DNA from: Lutibacter sp.
Lineage (GTDB): Bacteria > Bacteroidota > Bacteroidia > Flavobacteriales > Flavobacteriaceae
Length of the DNA stretch: 49,001 nucleotides
Assembly (NCBI GenBank): GCA_030656195.1
Contig: JAUSOJ010000309.1
Location: 1-49,001, forward strand
Direction of reading: 5' to 3'
The notes under the pieces are model-generated. The model was not told the DNA's origin. It ran no database searches and saw nothing but the letters and a program-made list of their open reading frames with translations. Below, piece by piece: positions 25,361 through 34,084 of this stretch. Position numbers and translations under genes: made by a program. Every line of letters begins with the position of its first letter. Position 1 is the stretch's first letter.

Positions 25361-26952
25361 TAATCAACTAGCGTAAACAACAACCAAGCATTTGGATCAA
25401 ATTTAACATCCTTTACTTCTCCTTTGGTGTCGATTTCATAAGGAATTGCTATTTGGGAAATTTCGATTGTTTTTATTTCAGAAGTGCCGTCGGCGTAAAT
25501 GATTTCAACATCAAGCGGAAATTGAAATGAATTTTCCTGTGTTTGGTCAATGAGCAGCCTAAGTTTATTTTGATAATAAAGCCATGATGTTTTTAAAACA
25601 GGATGTCCTGCTTTTTGAAGCCATTGCGTAAAAAAGGTATCCAAATTTTGGCCGGAAACGTTTTTCATCACATTTTTAAAATCGTTGGTTGAAGCATTGC
25701 TTAATTTAAATTTTTCATAATAGCTTCTGATTCCTTTCCAAAAAGTTTCATCACCCAGTTTTTTGCGAAGCATATGCAACACCCAAGCGCCTTTTTCATA
25801 GGAGTTTGCGTTTAACAAACTCATTAAATGGGTATTGTCTGTATCAATAACTGGAGTCTGTTTCTTTTTGTAAAAATTTAAAACAGTTTCGCGCTCTTCC
25901 TTTATTCTTTGTTGAAAAGCATCTTCACCTTTGGTTTCTAAAATATACAAACTGGTAAAATAGTTGGCAAAACCTTCACTTAACCACAAATGAGGCCAGT
26001 CAATCTCCGAAGCTGAATTTCCAAACCACTGATGCACAATTTCATGGGCTATGGTATCTTCATGACTTCGTTCTCCGTTCACTATTTTCTCAAAATAAAA
26101 TATGGCTCCGGCATTTTCCATGCCGCCAAATTGCGTTTTAGATTGCACATTTGCCAATTTTTGATAAGGATATTCGCCAAACTTTCCGATAAAAAACTCG
26201 AGAATTTTTTTTGAGTTGGCAAAATCATAAAACCCTTGTTCTTTTGTTTGCGGATACACCCAAGTTGAAACGGGAATGTTGTTTGTTTCCCCTAGATGTT
26301 GTACCGCAAAACGCGCAACGCCAATCACCATCACTTTTGTTGGCAACGGTTCGGCAGATTTATAGTGATAAAGATTTAAATTGTGGGATAAATTGGTTTC
26401 TTCAAATAAGTAGCCATTGGCAATTACCTGATAATGGTTGGGTGCAATTATTTTAAATTCCACAGTTGCTTTATCCGAAGGATGGTCAACGCAAGGAAAC
26501 CAATTGTGTGCCCTGTTTGGCCAGTTATCGGCAAAAAAAGTTCGGTCTCCGTGAATGTTTTTGCCAATAATAAGTCCGTCTTTTGGAACACCATTGTAGG
26601 TGATTTCAAAATTAAAAATGCTGTCGGTATTCACAAAGTTCGGCTTAATTGTGATTTTATTGTCGGTATGCGTAAATGATACCGTGTCCTTATTTTGAAA
26701 AACAGATTCAATGTACATTCCTTTTCCGGTGGAATCTTTTTGAACCAAATCCAAATGAAACTCACTCACCAATTGTTTAAAGGTTAGTGAAACAGTCATT
26801 TTTGCCTGAATATTGTTGGTTGAATCGTTTACTTGTATCGCTAAATTATAATGTTTTACATCAATTTCATTAAATCGTTGTTGGTAGTTTTGAGCGGTAA
26901 TGGCCGACTGAAATATCAGCAGGAATAAAATAAGCGTGTAAAATTTCATCAT
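25360..26952 (-). CDS. M1 family metallopeptidase, exported
   Basis: This 530-residue zinc aminopeptidase has a signal peptide (ending SAITAQ). Substrate recognition is in FGGMENAGAIF. The zinc site is HEIVHQWFGN, with the third ligand Glu in LSEGFANYF 18 residues on. The catalytic Tyr is probably in NSYEKGAWVL. Length is shorter than full aminopeptidase N (about 870) because the C-terminal helical domain is missing, as usual in this bacterial subgroup. It probably trims peptides outside the inner membrane. ATG 26952 and ATG 26949 are both possible starts. Confidence 0.93.
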   Translation of the reverse strand: MMKFYTLILFLLIFQSAITAQNYQQRFNEIDVKHYNLAIQVNDSTNNIQAKMTVSLTFKQLVSEFHLDLVQKDSTGKGMYIESVFQNKDTVSFTHTDNKITIKPNFVNTDSIFNFEITYNGVPKDGLIIGKNIHGDRTFFADNWPNRAHNWFPCVDHPSDKATVEFKIIAPNHYQVIANGYLFEETNLSHNLNLYHYKSAEPLPTKVMVIGVARFAVQHLGETNNIPVSTWVYPQTKEQGFYDFANSKKILEFFIGKFGEYPYQKLANVQSKTQFGGMENAGAIFYFEKIVNGERSHEDTIAHEIVHQWFGNSASEIDWPHLWLSEGFANYFTSLYILETKGEDAFQQRIKEERETVLNFYKKKQTPVIDTDNTHLMSLLNANSYEKGAWVLHMLRKKLGDETFWKGIRSYYEKFKLSNASTNDFKNVMKNVSGQNLDTFFTQWLQKAGHPVLKTSWLYYQNKLRLLIDQTQENSFQFPLDVEIIYADGTSEIKTIEISQIAIPYEIDTKGEVKDVKFDPNAWLLFTLVD

Positions 26953-26975
26953 TATAAAAAGGGCGTTACAAATTT

Positions 26976-26983
26976 CAAATATA
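26976..26983 (-). promoter_or_regulatory. Predicted -7 box of the M1 peptidase gene
   Basis: The minus strand reads TATATTTG, 24 bases before ATG 26952. Confidence 0.45.
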
Positions 26984-26995
26984 AGTAAAATGAAT

Positions 26996-27034
26996 AAAAA
27001 AAGTCCGCTAATGAAAAAACATCAGCGGACTTTT
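26996..27034 (-). terminator. Intrinsic terminator of the unknown exported-protein gene
   Basis: AAAAGTCCGCT (26999-27009) pairs with AGCGGACTTTT (27024-27034), with a T-run on the minus strand. It lies 18 bases beyond the stop at 27052. Confidence 0.85.
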
Positions 27035-27051
27035 ATAATTTGATGCAAAAA

Positions 27052-27558
27052 TTAATCTTTATTGTAAAGTGATACAATTTCGTTTAGGTCCTGCAATTCT
27101 TTCGATTTAATTTTTTGAGCAATTTCAGGAGAATCGCTTAAAAAATCGCCCAAAACTTTTTGGTATTTTGATCCGGAAGAAGGTACTTTTATAAGTTCAT
27201 CAAAAACTTTTTCTACATAATACACGGTTACACCGTTATAATTTCTTTCGTATAAATTCAATTTTTTACCGGCGGTAATTTGTTTTACCATCACCATATC
27301 GCCATTGTTGTATATGCGCGTAAAATTTTCATCGCCTCTGGTGTAACTTTTTATGGATGCAATGTCAGGTTTCTGTTGATTGCCATTGGCATCAATATAG
27401 TTTAGATGCAACAAACTTTTTGCGTCATTTAATTTTTCGATTTTTACGTTTGTAATGGTGTCATAACGTTGCGTGATGATGGTTCCGTTTACAAATTCTT
27501 GTCCGTAACTGCTTATTGAAAAAATAAATAAGGAGATTGTCAGTAAAGTATTTCTCAT
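27052..27558 (-). CDS. Exported protein of unknown function
   Basis: This 168-residue protein has a clear signal peptide (MRNTLLTISLFIFSISSYGQ). The mature part is beta-rich at first (VNGTIITQRYDTITNVKIEK, LLHLNYIDANG, MVMVKQITAGKKLNLYER) and ends in a helical, acidic stretch (EIAQKIKSKELQDLNEIVSL). I do not recognise a family with certainty; proteins of this kind are common in Bacteroidota. It is a lone gene with its own promoter and terminator, and an 18-base palindrome lies over the promoter. Confidence 0.8.
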   Translation of the reverse strand: MRNTLLTISLFIFSISSYGQEFVNGTIITQRYDTITNVKIEKLNDAKSLLHLNYIDANGNQQKPDIASIKSYTRGDENFTRIYNNGDMVMVKQITAGKKLNLYERNYNGVTVYYVEKVFDELIKVPSSGSKYQKVLGDFLSDSPEIAQKIKSKELQDLNEIVSLYNKD

Positions 27559-27600
27559 TTCTTGTGATTTTATTTAAAGTTTTATATCAAAATTTGCTAT

Positions 27601-27608
27601 CAAAGATA
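27601..27608 (-). promoter_or_regulatory. Predicted -7 box of the unknown exported-protein gene
   Basis: The minus strand reads TATCTTTG, 43 bases before ATG 27558. Confidence 0.5.
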
Positions 27609-27616
27609 AGAAATAA

Positions 27617-27634
27617 TATTATGCGCGCATAATA
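27617..27634. promoter_or_regulatory. 18-base perfect palindrome, candidate operator
   Basis: TATTATGCGCGCATAATA is its own reverse complement. It begins nine bases beyond the minus-strand -7 box, so it covers the -33 region of that promoter. It lies about 80 bases before the clpP -7 box, too far for direct blocking there. Confidence 0.5.
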
Positions 27635-27712
27635 AAAATGAATAAAAAATGATTGAAATTTAGATAAATACACACAAATTTTAAATTCAGATTAAAATAA
27701 ATAAATACTTCA

Positions 27713-27720
27713 TATCTTTG
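27713..27720 (+). promoter_or_regulatory. Predicted -7 box of clpPX
   Basis: TATCTTTG matches TAnnTTTG and lies 28 bases before ATG 27748. A clear -33 TTTG is not seen at the usual spacing. Confidence 0.5.
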
Positions 27721-27747
27721 TAGACTTAATATTTTAAAACCTGAAAA

Positions 27748-28407
27748 ATGGATTACGGAAAAGAATTTAAAAAATACGCGACTAAGCAGCATGGAATCAA
27801 TAGCATGTATTATGACAAATTGGTCAGCAGTCTTACGCCTTATATTATTGAAGAACGCCAGTTAAACGTTGCCCAAATGGATGTTTTTTCGCGTTTGATG
27901 ATGGATAGAATTATTTTTTTGGGAACAGGAATAGATGATTATGTTGCCAATATTATACAAGCACAATTGTTGTTTTTGGAAAGTGTAGACAGTTCAAAAG
28001 ACATAAGTATTTATATTAATTCACCAGGTGGAGGCGTTTATGCCGGTTTGGGAATTTACGATACAATGCAATTTATAAAACCGGATGTTGCCACAATTTG
28101 TACAGGAATAGCCGCATCAATGGGCGCTGTTTTAATGTGTGCAGGAACAAAAGGAAAACGTTCGGCATTGCCGCATTCACGCGTAATGATTCACCAACCT
28201 TTGGGTGGTGCGCAAGGCCAGGCGAGTGATATTGAAATTACAACACGTGAAATCTTGAAATTGAAAGATGAATTGTATCAAATAATTTCAAAACATTCGG
28301 GTCAAACCTTGAAAAAAGTACATCATGATTCAGATCGTGATTATTGGATGAAAGCCGATGAAGCAAAAGCTTACGGAATGATTGACGAAGTTTTAATCAG
28401 AAAATAA
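27748..28407 (+). CDS. clpP: ATP-dependent Clp protease proteolytic subunit
   Basis: This 219-residue serine protease forms the double-ring chamber served by ClpX. The catalytic Ser lies in GIAASMGAVLMCAG, the His in SRVMIHQPLGGAQG and the Asp in DSDRDYWMKADEA. YINSPGGGVYAGLGIYDTM is the oxyanion stretch. It ends 48 bases before clpX on the same strand, and the two are surely one operon. Confidence 0.97.
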   Translation: MDYGKEFKKYATKQHGINSMYYDKLVSSLTPYIIEERQLNVAQMDVFSRLMMDRIIFLGTGIDDYVANIIQAQLLFLESVDSSKDISIYINSPGGGVYAGLGIYDTMQFIKPDVATICTGIAASMGAVLMCAGTKGKRSALPHSRVMIHQPLGGAQGQASDIEITTREILKLKDELYQIISKHSGQTLKKVHHDSDRDYWMKADEAKAYGMIDEVLIRK

Positions 28408-28455
28408 ATTGGTTACAGTTTCAAAAAACTAACAAAAAATCAAGAACTAAAAAAG

Positions 28456-29700
28456 ATGGCAAAAAAGGATGAAGTATTGGAATGTTCGTTTTGCGGACGT
28501 AAAAAGCCAGAAACAGATTTGCTAATCGCAGGTTTGGACGCACATATTTGCGACAAATGTATTGAGCAGGCCCATGGCATTGTGATGGAAGAAATTGCCG
28601 GCAGTAATTCTACCGTGCTCAGTTATGATTTGCTTGTTAAAAAACCAAAAGAAATAAAAGCTTTTATTGACCAATATATGATTGGACAAGATCAGGCAAA
28701 ACGCGTGATGTCCGTTGCGGTTTATAACCATTACAAGCGATTGATTCAGCCAGATTCCAAAGATGAAGAAGAGGTTGAAATAGAAAAAAGCAATATTATC
28801 ATCGTCGGTGAAACCGGAACTGGCAAAACATTAATTGCACGCACCATCGCAAGAATGTTAAATGTGCCGTTTTGTATTGTTGACGCTACTGTTTTAACCG
28901 AGGCTGGTTATGTTGGCGAAGATGTGGAAACCATTTTAACACGTTTATTACAGGCGGCAGATTATGATGTGAGCAAAGCGGAGCGCGGCATTGTTTTTAT
29001 TGATGAAATTGATAAAATTGCCCGTAAAGGCGACAATCCGTCAATAACCCGTGATGTTTCCGGAGAAGGCGTTCAACAAGCATTGTTAAAATTATTGGAA
29101 GGTTCTGTGGTGAATGTTCCGCCAAAAGGAGGAAGAAAACATCCCGACCAAAAATTTATTGAGGTCAATACCAAAAATATTTTATTTATGGCCGGAGGTG
29201 CATTTTCCGGGATTGATAAAGTGATTGGAAAAAGGTTAAACCGTCAAGAAGTTGGTTTTGGCGCTTCCATAAAAGGCGATGTTGTTGACAAAGCAAATAT
29301 GTTAAAATACATTATTCCGAAAGATTTAAGGGATTTTGGTTTAATTCCTGAAATTATTGGTCGTTTGCCGGTATTGACGCATATGGATCCTTTGGATGAA
29401 ACAACTTTGAGAATGATTTTAACCGAGCCTAAAAACTCCATCATAAAACAATATCAAAAATTGTTTAAAATGGATGGCATCGATTTTACCATCAATGAAA
29501 ATGCGTTGATGTTTATTGTTGATAAAGCGGTTGAATATAAATTGGGCGCTCGCGGACTTCGGTCTTTGTGTGAAGCCATTTTGACTGATGCGATGTTTGA
29601 TTTGCCGGGAACTGGCGAAAAAACGCTTAAAATCACAAAAGATTATGCTGAAGATAAAATAGACAGATCAACCATAAAAAAGTTAAAAGCTGTTTCATAA
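28456..29700 (+). CDS. clpX: ClpX, ATP-binding unfoldase of the Clp protease
   Basis: This 414-residue AAA+ protein unfolds substrates for ClpP. It has an N-terminal C4 zinc domain ([20 protein letters not shown], then ICDKC), Walker A GETGTGKT, pore loop GYVGEDVE, Walker [12 protein letters not shown], the RKH loop (GGRKHPDQK) and the sensor-2 Arg in [11 protein letters not shown]. The ClpP-docking loop reads VGFGA. Length is normal. The gene ends at a hairpin with T-tract. Confidence 0.97.
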   Translation: MAKKDEVLECSFCGRKKPETDLLIAGLDAHICDKCIEQAHGIVMEEIAGSNSTVLSYDLLVKKPKEIKAFIDQYMIGQDQAKRVMSVAVYNHYKRLIQPDSKDEEEVEIEKSNIIIVGETGTGKTLIARTIARMLNVPFCIVDATVLTEAGYVGEDVETILTRLLQAADYDVSKAERGIVFIDEIDKIARKGDNPSITRDVSGEGVQQALLKLLEGSVVNVPPKGGRKHPDQKFIEVNTKNILFMAGGAFSGIDKVIGKRLNRQEVGFGASIKGDVVDKANMLKYIIPKDLRDFGLIPEIIGRLPVLTHMDPLDETTLRMILTEPKNSIIKQYQKLFKMDGIDFTINENALMFIVDKAVEYKLGARGLRSLCEAILTDAMFDLPGTGEKTLKITKDYAEDKIDRSTIKKLKAVS

Positions 29701-29720
29701 GTCTCAAATAAATAAAATCT

Positions 29721-29768
29721 AAAAAAAAACTGTTTTAAAGGTAAAATTTCCTTGAGCAGTTTTTTTTT
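29721..29768 (+). terminator. Probable terminator of clpPX
   Basis: A12-base arm (A-run plus CTG, 29721-29732) pairs with CAG plus a T-run (29757-29768). An inner AAAGG/CCTT helix fills the loop. The GC content of the outer stem is low, so efficiency is uncertain. Confidence 0.6.
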
Positions 29769-29818
29769 GTCGGTATTAATTGTAATTTAGAAAAATAAAA
29801 TTCAAAAGATAAACACCA

Positions 29819-31798
29819 TTGATTTCCAGAAGTACCATCGATAAAGTTTTTGAAACTGCCCGCGTTGAGGAGGTGATTGGCGAGTTTGTGCAGTTAAAAA
29901 AATCGGGCAGCAATTACAAAGGATTGAGTCCGTTTTCCGGGGAAAGAAGTCCGTCGTTCATGGTTTCTCCCGTAAAGCAAATATGGAAAGATTTCAGTTC
30001 GGGAAAAGGCGGCAACGTGGTTACTTTTTTAATGGAACAGGAACATTATTCCTATCCTGAAGCCATTCGGTTCTTGGCCAAAAAATACAATATTGAAATT
30101 GAGGAAACCGAACAAAGCAATGAACAAAAGCATCAGGCCGATGAGCGTGAAAGTATGTTTATTGTTTCGGAATATGCACGCGATTATTTCCATGAAACCT
30201 TGCTTAACTCCGATCAGGGAAAAGCAATTGGCTTAAGTTATTTTAAAGAACGCGGTTTTACCGATGAAACCATTCAAAAATTTCAATTGGGATATTCTTT
30301 GAACGAGTGGGAAGCCTTTTCATCTGAAGCGTTAAATAAAGGATACAACCTCAAATATTTAGAGGCTACCGGACTTACCATTGTCAAAGACGATTTGCTT
30401 TCATCCACAGGAACCAAACAATTCGACCGTTTTAAAGGCCGTGTGATGTTTCCAATTCACAGTATGAGCGGCAGGGTTCTTGGTTTTGGAGGAAGAATTT
30501 TAGTCAACGATAAAAAAGCGGCCAAATATTTAAATTCGCCTGAAAGTGAAATTTACCACAAAGGCAATGTTTTATACGGTATTTATTATGCAAAGCAAAG
30601 CATTGCAAAAGAAGACAATTGTTATTTGGTTGAAGGTTATACCGATGTGATTTCATTTAACCAGGCAGGCATTGAAAATGTGGTTTCCTCTTCAGGAACC
30701 GCACTTTCTGAAAATCAAATTCGATTGATCAACCGACTTACAAAAAATATCACCATTCTTTTTGATGGCGATGCCGCAGGAATCAGGGCTTCGATTCGCG
30801 GAATTGACCTTATTTTAGAGCAAGGATTGAATGTAAAAGTGGTGATGTTCCCTGATGGAGATGATCCCGACAGTTTTTCTAAAAAAGTAAGCAGTCAGGA
30901 ATTAAAAGAATATTTAAAACAAAATTCCAAAGATTTCATCAATTTTAAAGTGGCTTTATTGATGGAAGAAGCACAGCACGATCCCGTTAAAAAAGCCGGA
31001 TTAATTCGGGATATTGTGGTCAGTATTTCTAAAATTCCCGACCGAATTCAGCGTGAAGTTTACATTCAGGAATGTTCCAGAATTATGGATATTTCCGAAA
31101 ATGTACTTTTCAGTGAGCTGGCACAAATCGATAAAAAGGAAGAAAGAGATGCTTCTTCCAGGCCAATTCAAGAAAGACCAACAGAAGCGGTATTGCAAAA
31201 AACACCGCAATTCGAAAAAGTTAACGAGCTTCAAAAATATGAACGGGAAATTATAAAAATTTTATTGCTGTATGGTAATAACGAAGTGGAGTTTGTCGAT
31301 TTTGTTGCAGAGGAAGAAGCGGAAGATGCGGAATTTCAACCTATAAAAAAGGTAAAATTCAACAATATGGTTTCAAAGGAAATCTATTTGAATTTGCATG
31401 ATGATGAGGTGGAATTTACCAACGACACTTTTAAAAATATTTACTTCGAAATAATATTCCAATTAAACCAAGATGAAACTATTTCTGTGGATAAATTGGT
31501 AAATCACGAAAATTACGAAGTGGCAAATTTGGTGACCACTATTTTAATGGATGACGAAAGGCATGTGTTAAGCAATTGGGAACGCAAAAATATTTTTATC
31601 AGAAGCAAAAAAAGCGACCTTTCTAAAATGGTGCTTGATGCCATTTACAATATGCGCAGAATTCTTATTGAACAAAAAATTAATTCACTTATTGCCGAGT
31701 TTGGTGTTGAAGAAGAAAGAGATAAAATAATGGAATCTATTGTAGATTATAACAACTTAAAAACCCGCTTGTTTGAAAGATTAAACAGGGTGGTTTAA
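29819..31798 (+). CDS. dnaG: DNA primase with a degenerate zinc finger
   Basis: This 659-residue enzyme makes RNA primers for replication. Residues 1-100 are the CHC2 domain, followed by the catalytic core and a TOPRIM domain with EGYTDVISF and LFDGDAAGIRAS. The C-terminal part binds the helicase. The start is a TTG at 29819: the conserved opening ISRSTIDKVFETARVEEVIG begins there, and the next in-frame ATG comes only at residue 48. All four zinc ligands of the usual finger are absent: GLSPFS replaces GLCPFH, and KDFSSGKGG replaces the HCFGCG stretch. A similar loss occurs, as I recall, in other Flavobacteriia, so it is probably normal for the group. Confidence 0.94.
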   Translation: MISRSTIDKVFETARVEEVIGEFVQLKKSGSNYKGLSPFSGERSPSFMVSPVKQIWKDFSSGKGGNVVTFLMEQEHYSYPEAIRFLAKKYNIEIEETEQSNEQKHQADERESMFIVSEYARDYFHETLLNSDQGKAIGLSYFKERGFTDETIQKFQLGYSLNEWEAFSSEALNKGYNLKYLEATGLTIVKDDLLSSTGTKQFDRFKGRVMFPIHSMSGRVLGFGGRILVNDKKAAKYLNSPESEIYHKGNVLYGIYYAKQSIAKEDNCYLVEGYTDVISFNQAGIENVVSSSGTALSENQIRLINRLTKNITILFDGDAAGIRASIRGIDLILEQGLNVKVVMFPDGDDPDSFSKKVSSQELKEYLKQNSKDFINFKVALLMEEAQHDPVKKAGLIRDIVVSISKIPDRIQREVYIQECSRIMDISENVLFSELAQIDKKEERDASSRPIQERPTEAVLQKTPQFEKVNELQKYEREIIKILLLYGNNEVEFVDFVAEEEAEDAEFQPIKKVKFNNMVSKEIYLNLHDDEVEFTNDTFKNIYFEIIFQLNQDETISVDKLVNHENYEVANLVTTILMDDERHVLSNWERKNIFIRSKKSDLSKMVLDAIYNMRRILIEQKINSLIAEFGVEEERDKIMESIVDYNNLKTRLFERLNRVV

Positions 31799-31850
31799 AA
31801 AGTTAAAAGTTAAAAGTTTTTTGTTGCAAATACCATGCTAATTACGAATC

Positions 31851-31899
31851 AAACTCCCTTTCCTTCGGAAAGTTTACCTGACGCAGCCGAGGATAGGAT
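31851..31899. repeat. Dispersed palindromic intergenic element, second copy
   Basis: The stretch shares atcaaac, ccctttcctt, ggaaag and aggatagga with 12041-12079. The arms CTTTCC and GGAAAG flank a TTC loop. Again it lies between converging genes (dnaG and the SPOR gene), with AAGTT-type repeats just before it. Confidence 0.55.
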
Positions 31900-32271
31900 T
31901 TAAATCTTTTCTTCCAAAACAATGGCTCCGGCATACTTTATTTTAACGAGATTAAGCGCCCTGTCGGCTTCCAAACGCGTTCTAAAATTTCCGGCATGTG
32001 TTTTCCATTCTGGTGTTTTGTAAATAATTTTGGTGCGGTATTCAGGAAAATCGGCTTCAAAATTTCTTTTAATGGCATAAGCTTGAGTTTCATTGCCATT
32101 ATAAATCTGAATTTTAAAGACCATTATATTTTTATTGGTTTTATTATAAGCCTTTTTTTGTTCGATTAAGGTATTAATCTTTTCATTTTCACTTTGCGCC
32201 AATAAAGTGTTTGAACTTAAAAAAGTGGCAAAAAGAACAATAATTATTGCTTTTATTGATAGTTTATTCAT
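31900..32271 (-). CDS. SPOR domain protein
   Basis: This 123-residue protein has a signal peptide (ending NTLLAQ) and a short charged linker. A SPOR domain fills about 45-123 (FKIQIYNGNETQAYAIKRNF and WKTHAGNFRTRLEADRALNL). Such domains bind glycan strands stripped of peptide at division sites. The protein has no cytoplasmic or membrane part, so it would be a free periplasmic or secreted binder. Confidence 0.85.
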   Translation of the reverse strand: MNKLSIKAIIIVLFATFLSSNTLLAQSENEKINTLIEQKKAYNKTNKNIMVFKIQIYNGNETQAYAIKRNFEADFPEYRTKIIYKTPEWKTHAGNFRTRLEADRALNLVKIKYAGAIVLEEKI

Positions 32272-32289
32272 AATATTTTATATAATTTT

Positions 32290-32297
32290 CAAATTTA
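32290..32297 (-). promoter_or_regulatory. Predicted -7 box of the SPOR gene
   Basis: The minus strand reads TAAATTTG, 19 bases before ATG 32271. Confidence 0.4.
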
Positions 32298-32396
32298 TAA
32301 TTTTCCTGGAAATGTAAGTGCATAAACTAGTTATTTAGAATGAATATAAATTACATTTAACACAATTTTTAGATTTTAAGTATTATTAATATATGT

Positions 32397-32404
32397 TACT
32401 TTTG
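32397..32404 (+). promoter_or_regulatory. Predicted -7 box of the act operon
   Basis: TACTTTTG fits TAnnTTTG; TTTT at 32374-32377 is 19 bases upstream in place of TTTG. The leader to ATG 32490 would be about 80 bases. The gap between the divergent SPOR and act genes (218 bases) is very AT-rich and holds no other clear element. Confidence 0.55.
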
Positions 32405-32489
32405 TCCAATCCTTAAAAAAATGATTAAAGTCATATATTTGTATATGAAAATATTGTACCAAACTAGAAAGAAAATATCTTTTTTAAAT

Positions 32490-34052
32490 ATGAAAAGTGT
32501 GAAACAACACAGTCCATTATCAAGATTAGTCACTACTGGTCTTGTTTTCCTATTCTTTTTCTCGCTAAATTTATCGGCACAGGGTGATCCAGCGAATGGA
32601 GAGAAACTCTTCAAATCTGTATGCGCAGCATGTCATAAATTAGAAGGAAAATTAGTGGGTCCCGCTTTATTGGGGATTACCGATAAAAGAGACCAAGATT
32701 GGTTAATTGCCTGGATTAAAGACAGTCCGGCAATGATTAAGTCGGGAGATAAATTAGCAATTCAGGTTTTTGAAGAGAACAATAGATTGCCAATGACAGC
32801 GAATCCGCAACTGTCTGATCAAGATATTAAAGATATTTTAGAATATACAAAAGGCAAACCTGTTGAAGCTGTTGCTGCAGTGGCGACAGAAGTTGATCCA
32901 GGCGTAGAGCGCGGTAAGCAAATTTATAAAACAAATTGTGCTGCTTGTCACAAACTGGAAGGCAAGTTAATTGGTCCGCCACTTTTAAAAATTGGTGACA
33001 AGTATGAGGATGACTGGTTAAAATTATGGATTAAAGACAATGCGGCTTTAGTTGCATCGGGTGATAAATTGGCGAAAATTGCTTCTGAATATTCTCCTAT
33101 TGCCATGACGCCATTTCCGCAGCTGACGGATCAGGATTTAGATGATTTATTGAAATATATGGCCGTTGGCGATGTTGCACCTGTTGCAGCCACAACTGCA
33201 GCCGCAGATCAGGAAATTTTTAACAAACCAGGAATTGGCGTTTTGCCAACCCTTGCAATCGCAATTGGTGCCTTATTATTATTATCTTTAATAGTAGCGG
33301 CCACAACCAACAGAAAAGCTGTTGCAGACGATGAAGAATCGGGAGTGAGCGTTTTAAAAACATTGATTTTCAATCCTTTCTTGCGTTTTCTTTTCATAAT
33401 ATTCTCTATTTTATTAGGAGCTTGGTTATTATTTGGATGGTTAATGCAAATTGATGTCAATGAAGGCTATCAGCCAATTCAACCAATTGTATTTTCACAT
33501 GCGGTGCATGCCGGAGACAATAAAATTGATTGTCAATATTGTCACTCTTCAGCAAAACACAGCAAAACTTCTGGTATTCCAACAGCCAATGTTTGTATGA
33601 ATTGCCATAAATCAATTTCAGAATATAAAGGTGAATTGTTTGGAAATTATACCAAAGAGGATTTAGATAAAGAAATTCAGAAATTATACGATGCAGTTGG
33701 CTGGGATAAGGAAAATGTAAAATATATTGAAGGCTATGAACAAAAACCTATTGAATGGGTTCGAATTCATAATCTAGCCGATTTTGCTTACTACAACCAC
33801 GCACAACACGTAACCGTTGCCGGTGTGTCTTGTCAAACTTGTCACGGTCCTGTTGAAACAATGCACGATATGAAACAATTTGCGCCACTTACAATGGGAT
33901 GGTGTATTGACTGTCACAGAACAACAGAAGTAGACTTAAAGGAAAATGGCTATTATAAAAATATCCATGACCAGTTGTCTAAAAAATACGGTGTAGAAAA
34001 AGTGACTGTCGCCCAAATGGGAGGATTAGAATGTGCTAAATGTCACTATTAA
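32490..34052 (+). CDS. actA: ActA, multiheme cytochrome c of alternative complex III
   Basis: This 520-residue protein carries electrons from the ActB clusters to cytochrome acceptors. It has a signal segment and seven CxxCH haem sites: two monohaem modules (CAACH at residues 45 and 150), then five in the ActA domain (CQYCH 348, CMNCH 369, CQTCH 448, CIDCH 472, CAKCH 515). Two hydrophobic segments at about 250-275 and 290-315 separate the two parts. The two monohaem modules are about 105 residues apart and similar, so they look duplicated. ATG 32490 is chosen because it opens the signal peptide; in-frame ATGs at 32421 and 32445 would only add an unlikely tail. First gene of the respiratory operon. 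Confidence 0.93.
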   Translation: MKSVKQHSPLSRLVTTGLVFLFFFSLNLSAQGDPANGEKLFKSVCAACHKLEGKLVGPALLGITDKRDQDWLIAWIKDSPAMIKSGDKLAIQVFEENNRLPMTANPQLSDQDIKDILEYTKGKPVEAVAAVATEVDPGVERGKQIYKTNCAACHKLEGKLIGPPLLKIGDKYEDDWLKLWIKDNAALVASGDKLAKIASEYSPIAMTPFPQLTDQDLDDLLKYMAVGDVAPVAATTAAADQEIFNKPGIGVLPTLAIAIGALLLLSLIVAATTNRKAVADDEESGVSVLKTLIFNPFLRFLFIIFSILLGAWLLFGWLMQIDVNEGYQPIQPIVFSHAVHAGDNKIDCQYCHSSAKHSKTSGIPTANVCMNCHKSISEYKGELFGNYTKEDLDKEIQKLYDAVGWDKENVKYIEGYEQKPIEWVRIHNLADFAYYNHAQHVTVAGVSCQTCHGPVETMHDMKQFAPLTMGWCIDCHRTTEVDLKENGYYKNIHDQLSKKYGVEKVTVAQMGGLECAKCHY

Positions 34053-34084
34053 TATTAATTACGAAGTAAATAACCAAATATAAA

